Assembly: GCF_030209175.1 (NCBI RefSeq)
Contig: NZ_JARVSM010000001.1
Span: 1,922,001-1,986,000, forward strand
From: Pseudomonas sp. efr-133-TYG-5
GTDB taxonomy: Bacteria; Pseudomonadota; Gammaproteobacteria; Pseudomonadales; Pseudomonadaceae
Direction of reading: 5' to 3'
Length of the DNA: 64,000 bases
Each line of letters begins with the position of its first letter. Positions within the stretch are counted from its first letter, which is position 1. Shown in pieces: positions 36,214 through 43,912 of the stretch. The notes under the pieces were generated by a model. It saw only the letters and a program-made list of their open reading frames with translations, was not told the DNA's origin and did no database searches. The position numbers and the translations under genes are program-made.

Positions 36214-37305
36214 TCATGCAGTCAAGAACTCTTTGAGCAGCTCAGCGCAGCGGAATGGCGAGTCTACGATGTCCGTACCTGCCACCCTGTATGAGCGTAT
36301 CCCAACCGCTGCCAGCTTTTCGTCCACGGCTTTGTCTTTTGCTACCTGGGCAGGAGTTGTGTGATGAGCTTTGGAGTCACAAAATACTGCGACCCCCTCC
36401 TTTTCAAAGAAAAAATCTGCTTCAGTGATTGTCTGCGCCAGTTTCTTCGTGCGAACACCACCCTCCCACATCGACTGCAAAGATGGAAAAATCGTTCCAT
36501 CGGGATAGATATGCATCTGGATTTTCGGGTGCAAACCAATTTGACTCATGGCCTGCAAAAGGAAAAGCTCAATGGGGGAATCGCACCCCCAAATTTTAAA
36601 GGGTTTTGAATCAGTAAACTTCTTGAAGTAGTTCTTGCACCTGTACTTTTGGTAGTCTCCAAGAACTCCTTTGGTCTCTCCCAGCAACTCAGTGCACAGA
36701 CCAGGATCTGTTGCATCTCTCGGAACATGTTTGGAGGCGACAAAATAGGTATTGTAAACGAAGCCGATAACATCGGAGCATATGGTTTCGTTAACAGGGA
36801 CTGCCCCAATAGCGTAGAGGCCAAAAGCATCCGAGAATGGATTAAACCCCATGTAGTGTGGCTTGCCGTCCAAGACCTTCTCTAAATCAAAATTTTCGAT
36901 CCAGTCAATACCCACTGTCTGTGGCGAACCCTTTTTCATAGCTGGACGAAGGGAAACATGGTAAGGCAGTGCGAATAGCTTACCATCACGTCTTTCGAAT
37001 GAGTGACAGCAGACGACCACATTAACCATCTGGAATGTGTCACCACGCTTTCTGTAATACTCAATGGCCTCTTTCGATGGGTTTACACCGACCACTGGTG
37101 CACCTTCGAAAAACCGCTTCGACAGGTCGAAAATAACCGATTCAAGGGGCTGAACTCCGTCTAAGTCAAAGATATCATTAGCCAGAAATTTCCCAGCAGC
37201 GCTGGCCAAATCAATTTGAAAAGACTCATCAGGCAAATGATTGTAGTTGGGCAGTGTCCACAGTTCTTTTGGCCGATTCTCAATATCACCTTGGATGTTA
37301 GGCAC
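36214..37305 (-). CDS. DUF559/Vsr-like PD-(D/E)XK nuclease domain protein
   Basis: This is a 363-aa protein. The first 230 residues are unassigned. The C-terminal 120 residues read CDSPIELFLLQAM, then ITEADFFFEKEGVAVFCDSK and VDEKLAAVGIRSYRVAGTDI, matching the E...D...DxK core and last strand of the DUF559/Vsr group of PD-(D/E)XK nucleases. Such fusions usually join a recognition or ATPase part to a nuclease; here the N-terminal part has no visible P-loop. It is probably a restriction-like or nicking enzyme, standing alone on this strand. Confidence 0.75.
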   Translation of the reverse strand: MPNIQGDIENRPKELWTLPNYNHLPDESFQIDLASAAGKFLANDIFDLDGVQPLESVIFDLSKRFFEGAPVVGVNPSKEAIEYYRKRGDTFQMVNVVVCCHSFERRDGKLFALPYHVSLRPAMKKGSPQTVGIDWIENFDLEKVLDGKPHYMGFNPFSDAFGLYAIGAVPVNETICSDVIGFVYNTYFVASKHVPRDATDPGLCTELLGETKGVLGDYQKYRCKNYFKKFTDSKPFKIWGCDSPIELFLLQAMSQIGLHPKIQMHIYPDGTIFPSLQSMWEGGVRTKKLAQTITEADFFFEKEGVAVFCDSKAHHTTPAQVAKDKAVDEKLAAVGIRSYRVAGTDIVDSPFRCAELLKEFLTA

Positions 37306-37550
37306 GTGAGCTCCGAATTCTAATAACCAAGATAGCTGAGCATCATGAGTATGAAGGCTCGCGTTTTATACATAGCCAGAAACATTAAACCCAATCGAAA
37401 TAGAAATCTACCAGACCTTTACACACTACCCACAACCAGCGCCACCTGATAAATTTGAAAATTTTTGGCTGCCCCTTTCACGCGACAGCGCTTGACATAG
37501 ATACAAAAATCATAAAAGCGGGGCGAATTTGCATCACCCCTACTAACTCT

Positions 37551-38681
37551 TTATTTCAGTGCAATCAGAATATCAAGGTCTTCAGATATCACTTTGAGCT
37601 TATCATAATCATCTGCACCCTTCTCCGACCTAGCCAATGCTTTAGCGGTGCATCTACGGCCTGTTTCGAGCAAATCGGCAAAGTAGACGTTATTCCGTAG
37701 TTTTTGCACACCTGTTGGACTACTAAATATTTCCATCAACTGCGCATAAAGGGGTTCTAGGTAGCCGAAATGTTCAGTTTCGATTCCACAGAGATCAAAA
37801 TAAATTCGCTCCAACATTTCCAAGCCGGGCAAAGGTTTCAAAACCTTAACAATCTCTGGAAATTCTTCTCGTCCCAAAAAATATTCCATCAGAGAGTCAT
37901 TTGCAGATCGCCCCATCGGAAAAAGCAGCCTCTCCGCTTTATCATTCCCGGTGTAAAACATGAACGAATCGTAAATAGCTGTGGCAACCATAAAAAATTC
38001 GTCAGCCCCATAGATATTTACTGGCGTTCTTTTCCCTTTAAATTCAAGATCTCCCTCTGCGACCTCGTTTACCATACGAAGGTCTAAGGCTTCACTCAGG
38101 TTGATGAGCTTTCCCATTAGCCACCGGCCATCTTCATCGGTTCCTCCTGGACTTTTGGCATAGTCTCTTAACACGGATAAATGAAGATTCAATGCACCGA
38201 GGTAATTTTGGGATTCTGGATCTGTCAAAACCTCAGCTTTAAACTCCAAATTGGTCGGTGTATTTTTCGGGAAAACTTTATTATATAGAGCGTCTCTATT
38301 TTCAAATACAAATGTATTGCCGAACATCGACTGCAACTCATTCAATCGCTCCATGAAGAAGCGCCGATGATTGACATATTGCTCAAAATTCATCGCCGCA
38401 AGCTGCGCGTTAGTGACCCTTTGCTGCTCAATATTTGTCTTCTGGATCTGCTTGTTCTGATGAGCTAGGAAGAGAAGCGTGGCCACCGTAGCTCCCGTAG
38501 AGGCCACCATGAAGAAACCACTCAACAATGACCCGAAGCTTGACCAAGCTGCGTGCTCATGTGAAATCGGCCCGAGGTTGATGCCATAGAGCGTAAACAG
38601 CACGATCCCGAAGCCGACCACACCAACCCCAATCGTCAACCAGGCACCCCAGATCCACCACCTGCCTTCGCTCTTGGCCAC
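37551..38681 (-). CDS. Two-TM membrane protein, Abi-like effector candidate
   Basis: This is a 376-aa protein. Two hydrophobic helices at residues about 10-33 (WGAWLTIGVGVVGFGIVLFT) and 47-70 (GSLLSGFFMVASTGATVATL) are followed by a charged helix (HQNKQIQKTNIEQQRVTNAQ) and a 280-residue soluble domain. This two-TM plus Gln/Lys-rich coiled coil plus helical domain layout is that of putAbiC-type abortive infection proteins and some retron effectors; no reverse transcriptase gene is nearby. It is monocistronic. The family call is by architecture and is tentative. Confidence 0.6.
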   Translation of the reverse strand: MAKSEGRWWIWGAWLTIGVGVVGFGIVLFTLYGINLGPISHEHAAWSSFGSLLSGFFMVASTGATVATLLFLAHQNKQIQKTNIEQQRVTNAQLAAMNFEQYVNHRRFFMERLNELQSMFGNTFVFENRDALYNKVFPKNTPTNLEFKAEVLTDPESQNYLGALNLHLSVLRDYAKSPGGTDEDGRWLMGKLINLSEALDLRMVNEVAEGDLEFKGKRTPVNIYGADEFFMVATAIYDSFMFYTGNDKAERLLFPMGRSANDSLMEYFLGREEFPEIVKVLKPLPGLEMLERIYFDLCGIETEHFGYLEPLYAQLMEIFSSPTGVQKLRNNVYFADLLETGRRCTAKALARSEKGADDYDKLKVISEDLDILIALK

Positions 38682-38822
38682 TACTCTAACACCATGTTTT
38701 GATGAGTACTGGCAATCCTACCAGTGGCCTCCGGCCATCAGAACAAAAAGGTTGAGCGGACGTCGTGCACCCGGCGCGCAGGCATGTGGACATGTGGCTG
38801 GGAAGCCGACACCTCAAAGCTT

Positions 38823-38881
38823 GTTAACCATTTTTTTGATGCGTTAACTGAGAAGGCTTACAGGTCAAAAAAATGGTTTAC
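38823..38881. repeat. 17-bp inverted repeats with A/T tracts
   Basis: GTTAACCATTTTTTTGA (38823-38839) and TCAAAAAAATGGTTTAC (38865-38881) are inverted with one mismatch and a 25-base spacer. They sit in the 373-bp gene-free gap between the Abi-like gene and the three-gene operon. They could be a recombinase or element-end site, or a terminator-like hairpin. TGATCGCG and CGCGATCA also recur inverted further right (38946-38998). Confidence 0.6.
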
Positions 38882-39054
38882 AACCCAGGGACGTTAGGCG
38901 TATTCAGAATCAACTGAATGCGGGACACGCTTGTAGAGTCCTACGTGATCGCGAAGGTATTACCATCCTCCGCAGATGTAGTTACGTGCGCGATCAAGGA
39001 AGGTTTCCAAGGCGAACCAGCCCACCCTCCCCGCCTCAATCGCTCCCAGCCTGG

Positions 39055-39741
39055 TTAGCGAATCAAGAGGCTCGTCAGCAGTTGCAGGTGTTCATCATCA
39101 TCCACCGAAATCGCAACCGCCCCCGATCGCGACAACTCGATCTGCACAGGCGTTGAGTCGTATGTGTAGACGATTTTGATCTTGTCGATCGGCGCGGGGC
39201 GCCCACCTGTGATCTCCAGCAATTTCGTCATCGCATTACCGGTCGAGGCGATATCCACTCGGTAGCTACTTTCGATATCAAAGGTGACCGCGCCGGACAC
39301 GATACGCTTGGCCATGACCCTCGTGAGGCGCTTGTCGGCCTTCAACTGCTGGTAGACCGACGAAATATCTGGCTTCACGATCTCCAGGGCGAATGTTGTC
39401 CCGGCTGCGACCCGGATAAGCTCAACGAACGGCTTCAGATCCTTGGGCGGCGAACTCATGCAGATCGAAAAACGATCCGACCCCAGCGATTCGAATACCA
39501 TGTCAAAACTGATGAACGTTGAGTAACTCGACTCAACCGTCTCACCAAGAGGGTTCGTGAACGACTGCGTGATATCCCGCTGCTCGTGATACCGAAAGGT
39601 GGCCTTGCCATCCAGGATTGCAAGAATCTCGACGCCGAGCCGATTCTCGTCGTTGAACGGCTGCTGCCGAAGGCCATGAACAAGGGTCTGAAAGTCAATA
39701 CGAGCGGTCAGAACCCAGAGTTTCAGCCGCTTTGACTTCAT
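39055..39741 (-). CDS. Three-gene operon, third gene: hypothetical protein, 228 aa
   Basis: I recognise no family. It is a soluble protein with alternating beta-prone segments (KLWVLTARIDFQTLVHGLRQ, FISFDMVFESLGSDRFSICM) and a C-terminal part with KIKIVYTYDSTPVQIELSRS. Its ATG overlaps the stop of the upstream gene by four bases, so it is coupled to it and presumably acts in the same complex or pathway. Confidence 0.75.
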   Translation of the reverse strand: MKSKRLKLWVLTARIDFQTLVHGLRQQPFNDENRLGVEILAILDGKATFRYHEQRDITQSFTNPLGETVESSYSTFISFDMVFESLGSDRFSICMSSPPKDLKPFVELIRVAAGTTFALEIVKPDISSVYQQLKADKRLTRVMAKRIVSGAVTFDIESSYRVDIASTGNAMTKLLEITGGRPAPIDKIKIVYTYDSTPVQIELSRSGAVAISVDDDEHLQLLTSLLIR

Positions 39742-40916
39742 GCCGTCAAGCTCCTTTCGATGTCGTCCAGGGTCTTCTGCGCCGCTTCCTCCAAGCGGAT
39801 CTTGAGCTTCTGCTCAAGCACCGGCTCAGCGCGTACGGGGTTCTTGGCGTATTTTCCGTTGTTGTAGTTGTAGACACCTTTGACGATGTAGGAAAAATCG
39901 CAGTACTTGGCCTGATTGCCAAATTGAGCCTCGAACTGAACGATCTCTGAACCTAAGGGCTTTTCGCGGGCTGTCCATCGAATCTTCCACATGTAGAAGC
40001 CGTGGCCCTCCAGCTCCATGAGCTGCTTGGACTCCAATACACCCTTGCCCTTCAGCGATGCCTTGTCAATTCGGATAATCTTATGAACCCTGGCTTCTGG
40101 CTGCGGCCTTGCCAGCTCGGCTTCCGGATCGCCACCATCCCCTTCCTCGTCCTCATCGCCTGAGTCAAACTCAACTGCATCCTCGATCACCAACGCCTCA
40201 TCACTGAGATCCAGGTCATCATCATCGCGATCTTTAGGGTTGAATGTGGAGACGTCGACAACATCGACCACCTCCATGTCCTTGAGGTTGCGGATCAAGC
40301 TGCGAAGGAAACTTGTCCTGATGCCGGCGTCCGGGATTGCCTCAAGGGAGATGGTGCGGGTCGACACATCCTTGTCAGTGACAATCTCGATCTGGGAATA
40401 CAATTGATCGGTGATGTCCTTGAATTTCTCGTTCATTGGGCCAGTGATTTTCCAGCCGCTGCCCTGCTTCTCAAGGATGACCTCCGCCGTCTTCTCGACG
40501 ACCTGGCGGAACTCAGCCTGGCTCAGATCAAGCTTCTGGTATTTGACGGTGAGCTTGAGCTGATCGCCATGGATGGCTACTTCAGCCTGCTCGTGCTGGT
40601 CATCCACAAGCCACTCTTTGACGGAGGTCAACGCGTCGGTCAGCTGATCTTTTGTAACCGCCGTGGTAACGACTACATTCGTGGTTTTCTCTCGACTGTC
40701 ACGACCACCTACCAGGAGCGACAGGTTCCGATAGTCGTAGTAGTCATGGAACAGGGCACTGAACCGATTGGCCAGGAATTTTTTGTCTGACTCGTTGGAG
40801 ATCACGATTCCCCTGGACAGGAAGACCTTCCGGAGCTCAGCACTCGTCAGACTTCGCTGCGTGAGCGCGTCATAGATCGCTTTGTCGGACGCGAAGTACA
40901 GGCTACCCATTCTCAT
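39738..40916 (-). CDS. Three-gene operon, second gene: hypothetical protein, 392 aa
   Basis: I recognise no family. It starts MRMGSLYFASDKAIYDALTQ (a second Met two codons later is equally possible). Residues 10-60 look like a winged-helix-like region (TSAELRKVFLSRGIVISNES). A strongly acidic stretch (KDRDDDDLDLSDEALVIEDA and SGDEDEEGDGGDPEAEL) about residues 230-275 divides it from a C-terminal domain ending EAAQKTLDDIERSLTA. The start lies one base after the upstream stop, and the end overlaps the next gene. It is the central member of an uncharacterised operon. Confidence 0.75.
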   Translation of the reverse strand: MRMGSLYFASDKAIYDALTQRSLTSAELRKVFLSRGIVISNESDKKFLANRFSALFHDYYDYRNLSLLVGGRDSREKTTNVVVTTAVTKDQLTDALTSVKEWLVDDQHEQAEVAIHGDQLKLTVKYQKLDLSQAEFRQVVEKTAEVILEKQGSGWKITGPMNEKFKDITDQLYSQIEIVTDKDVSTRTISLEAIPDAGIRTSFLRSLIRNLKDMEVVDVVDVSTFNPKDRDDDDLDLSDEALVIEDAVEFDSGDEDEEGDGGDPEAELARPQPEARVHKIIRIDKASLKGKGVLESKQLMELEGHGFYMWKIRWTAREKPLGSEIVQFEAQFGNQAKYCDFSYIVKGVYNYNNGKYAKNPVRAEPVLEQKLKIRLEEAAQKTLDDIERSLTA

Positions 40917-40917
40917 G

Positions 40918-41961
40918 TCAGTCTCGCTCCCAGCCGATCGCTTCGGGCTTATAGTTCGGAATCGCGTGATTCACGATGTCCAGTTCGATCGCCTGCAGTT
41001 TCCGCTTGCGATTCTCGTCTTCGCCCCACTCAGTGACGTAGCTGTTAATGGCAGCGTTGAAATTGCTGAGGATGCTGCTGTGATGGTAGCGATTGGCAAC
41101 CCGGATCCGGATCTTTAAGTCTTTGTTGGCGTTGAGGATCTGGAATCTGGACAGGGCGTCAAAGAGGTACCGGAATTCGATCTCGCTGCTGCCATCGCGG
41201 CGATAGTAGATCAGGTAGCCTTCGCTATACGTTTCAGTCAGCTTCATGGCCTTTTCGCAGTACGAGATCACCTCCTTGTGGTGGATGATCATGTACGGCG
41301 AAGCGATGAGCTCAGCAGTGGCTGCACGCTCCCAGTACTCGCCACTAGCCTTGTGCAAAACGAGATCAGGGTAATAGAAGGTGTAGTTGTCCTTCGGAAA
41401 TGTCCCTGCTGCCCTGAGGGCATTCACATCGACCTGCAGCGTCTTCAGGTAATTGATCAGTGAAGGCTCGACGATATGAATCTGCTGAGAATCCTTGATG
41501 TGCAGGTTCTCGCCCTTGTAGTCCTTGAAGTGATCGTAGAAATTCTTGTCGTACTCGTCGTCGTGGTTGTACACGAACAGCATCCCACGAACCTCATACC
41601 TCTCACGCTTGGCCAAGTGGTAGCGCGTCTGCCACTCCGTCGAGGCACGCGCACAGTCGATGGTCTTGCCCAGGGATTTCAAGGCCTTCTTGATCGAGTC
41701 CAGCGTGATTGAGCCCACCGCGTAGCTCTTCAAATCGGTATGAAGGTAGACGGCTTTGTTCAAATAAGGGTCTGCGTACTTGAACACCACGTCAGTGGGA
41801 TGCGTGTGCTCAGACTTCTTCAAGGGCGCGTGTGTTTCCTTCTTCACACAGCCGAAGTTGAGGTTCGCCGGCCCCTCTTTCTTCCAGCGGAAGAAGCTGA
41901 AGATCTCGTTGGAAACGAGCTCCGCGAGCCTCGCAATTTTTTCGGTTTCGCCGCCTGACAT
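40918..41961 (-). CDS. Three-gene operon, first gene: hypothetical protein, 347 aa (nuclease-like?)
   Basis: I recognise no family. The ATG at 41961 (MSGGETEKIARLAELVSNEI) was chosen because the 86 codons upstream in the open frame look noncoding. Residues about 50-80 contain HPTDVVFKYADPYLNKAVYL followed by HTDLKSYAVGSI; a D...DxK pattern on neighbouring strands would fit a PD-(D/E)XK nuclease core, but this is inference. Later parts (GMLFVYNHDDEYDKNFYDHF, EFRYLFDALSRFQIL) are unassigned. It leads the operon whose other genes follow at 1-base spacing and 4-base overlap. Confidence 0.7.
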   Translation of the reverse strand: MSGGETEKIARLAELVSNEIFSFFRWKKEGPANLNFGCVKKETHAPLKKSEHTHPTDVVFKYADPYLNKAVYLHTDLKSYAVGSITLDSIKKALKSLGKTIDCARASTEWQTRYHLAKRERYEVRGMLFVYNHDDEYDKNFYDHFKDYKGENLHIKDSQQIHIVEPSLINYLKTLQVDVNALRAAGTFPKDNYTFYYPDLVLHKASGEYWERAATAELIASPYMIIHHKEVISYCEKAMKLTETYSEGYLIYYRRDGSSEIEFRYLFDALSRFQILNANKDLKIRIRVANRYHHSSILSNFNAAINSYVTEWGEDENRKRKLQAIELDIVNHAIPNYKPEAIGWERD

Positions 41962-42457
41962 GGTCGTTCCTGTCACGAAATAAGTGCGCAGGAACGGAAG
42001 CGACCAAGGATTAAAATCCCTTGCCGGAAAGGTGCGTCCTGCGGTGGGTATGGCTTCATGCCAGTACAAATTACCGCAAAACGCTGAAGCCGACCATCGT
42101 GACATCACCCCCCCCGATAGGCTGTTCGTCGGGTTGGCAGCACCTGATTCACCCTTGGCGCATCGAGAAAATGGACAAAAAGTCATGAAATTGATGTTGA
42201 GAGCGCACTGGCTACTCAACGACCTGGGCTTGGCGGGTTACCGGGGCGAAGGAGGCTGTGAGCCCTTAAGTACGCGGCTTCGCGGGAGCAAGGGACGGGT
42301 TCAAGGCCGTGCTGAGTAGCACAATAAGGCGATAAAAATACAAACAAAGACATAAAAATCTTAAAAATAAGAACTTTTTGTCATTTCAAATTGTACTTTG
42401 CAGTCAATACCATTTCGCTTCCTAGATTACATCACGACTAAGGAGTGTTGTCAATAT
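41962..42457. other. Divergent promoter region with repeated GACAAAAAGT-type motifs
   Basis: No gene is seen. GACAAAAAGT at 42174-42183 recurs in inverted form at 42373-42382 (ACTTTTTGTC), and a near copy GACATAAAAATC lies at 42349-42360, so the last two form a local inverted repeat. The DNA from 42325 to 42400 is very A/T-rich. These may be recombinase or repressor sites for the recombinase operon on the right. Confidence 0.5.
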
Positions 42458-43912
42458 ATGCGTAAATCGAAGATTGCCTTGGTTGGCCAGAGCTCGAATC
42501 CACCCCCCGAGGCCCCGAAAAAGCAGCCAACCGCCGGTAATAGCATCGAGGCGATGCATAGCCTAACGCGAATCAAGTGCGAACCACCCAGGCTCTACGA
42601 GACAGCTACAGGTGCACCATTGGATTTCTACAATGAGTTCACCGAGCACCTTTGGGGCGAGATTGGCATCAGTTGCTCGCGCAACGCGGCGATTGCGATG
42701 GAGAGAGGTGGGCGGGTCTTCACCGAGTTTCTCTACGAAACCGGCGCCCTCTCTGGCCGACTCGACCCTGCGACTGCATCGAAAACCATGCACCTTTTCC
42801 CGTCATATCTCATCGACGGTGCGCAGGCCAAAGACCCGATCGTCCGCCAAGCATTCATCCGAACGGGCCGCAAAAAGATCTCCCCCAAGTCTGCCGGGCA
42901 GTACATCGCAGGCGCCAATCGCATGCTGAAGGTCTGCAGCACAATCACCTTTGAGCAGGCAGAACTGACCTCCGTGCTGACCGGCCTGCCTCCCCAGACT
43001 CAAACCAATGCGCTGCCGGAACTCAATCCCAGGCTGCGCAGCCCTCAGGAATTAGCTCAAATCCATGCCAACACGCTGCAGGTCAAACCCACCCTTGGTG
43101 CCGGCGCAAAGGTAGCCCGAGGCGGCCTGCGCGCCCCTAAGGTCAAGAAAGATCGGAAGGCCAAACACATTGGCCTCCCACATATTCTACCCATGCTTGA
43201 GAACGCCCCAACGCCATTGGACGGTTTGATCTGGAGCTTGGGGCTTGGCAGCCTGAGGCTCTCCGAGGCGGTTGGGGTTCGCCTGGAGGACGTTGATGTT
43301 CGCAAGAGGATCATTCGCGTAGAAGACCCTGATGGCCTGCGCGATACGACGAACAAGGAAAGCTTTGGGTTCAAAGGTCGCAAGACTGCTGTCGTGACGA
43401 TGTTCGAGCCGTTCAAATCCATTTTCTGGCAGAAGCTGGCTGATTACATGGCAGTGCGCCCCTGCTCCGACAGCCCATGGCTACTGCTATCGCTTGATGA
43501 AGACACTTACGGTGTACCTCTCTGCGGGCTCAATTCGAACACCGTCAACAAGGCGATCAACCGCCGCATTCAAGCCACCCAGAAGAAACTGAAGTTCGTC
43601 GCGCCCCAGGGAAACTACTCGTCCCACGACTTCCGGCACCTCTTCGGCGTGTGGGCGCGCAACTACGTAATGGTGCCGGGCCGACCTAAGCCGGGCCTCG
43701 ATCTACCTGAAATCCAGTTGCTGATGGGGCACGCCGACCTCCGGAGTACCGAGATCTATGCCGCAGATCTGGGCATCAACACCCTTGTGGACGTCGATGC
43801 TGCCAACGAACTCGTGTACCACCAAGGCAAGGGCGAAAGCATTGACCACTACCGTGGACTGGCCTACGCGCGTTTGAGCGAAGAACTGCTTGAGCGGGGC
43901 CCAGAAGCGTGA
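42458..43912 (+). CDS. Tyrosine recombinase, first gene of the mobility module (GmtY/TnpA-like)
   Basis: This is a 484-aa site-specific recombinase. The catalytic set is complete: Arg267 (GSLRLSEAVGVRLEDVD), His390-x-x-Arg393 (SSHDFRHLFGVWARN), His425 and Tyr434 (LMGHADLRSTEIYA). The N-terminal half (about 30-200) should be the arm/core DNA-binding domain. The ATG at 42458 follows AAGGAG; the open frame begins with a TTG 20 codons earlier. Its end overlaps the next gene (GTGA). As first of an overlapping recombinase pair followed by small HTH proteins it resembles GmtY of Gamma-Mobile-Trio elements or TnpA of Tn554-type elements; which one was not tested. Confidence 0.85.
   Translation: MRKSKIALVGQSSNPPPEAPKKQPTAGNSIEAMHSLTRIKCEPPRLYETATGAPLDFYNEFTEHLWGEIGISCSRNAAIAMERGGRVFTEFLYETGALSGRLDPATASKTMHLFPSYLIDGAQAKDPIVRQAFIRTGRKKISPKSAGQYIAGANRMLKVCSTITFEQAELTSVLTGLPPQTQTNALPELNPRLRSPQELAQIHANTLQVKPTLGAGAKVARGGLRAPKVKKDRKAKHIGLPHILPMLENAPTPLDGLIWSLGLGSLRLSEAVGVRLEDVDVRKRIIRVEDPDGLRDTTNKESFGFKGRKTAVVTMFEPFKSIFWQKLADYMAVRPCSDSPWLLLSLDEDTYGVPLCGLNSNTVNKAINRRIQATQKKLKFVAPQGNYSSHDFRHLFGVWARNYVMVPGRPKPGLDLPEIQLLMGHADLRSTEIYAADLGINTLVDVDAANELVYHQGKGESIDHYRGLAYARLSEELLERGPEA

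Noticed and set aside
37551..38681. Retron locus
   Set aside because: The two-TM protein resembles some retron effectors, but no reverse transcriptase or msr/msd-like region was found nearby.
42398..42457. TTG start for the first recombinase gene
   Set aside because: An ATG at 42458 has an AAGGAG site in front; the TTG has none and lies in the A/T-rich leader.
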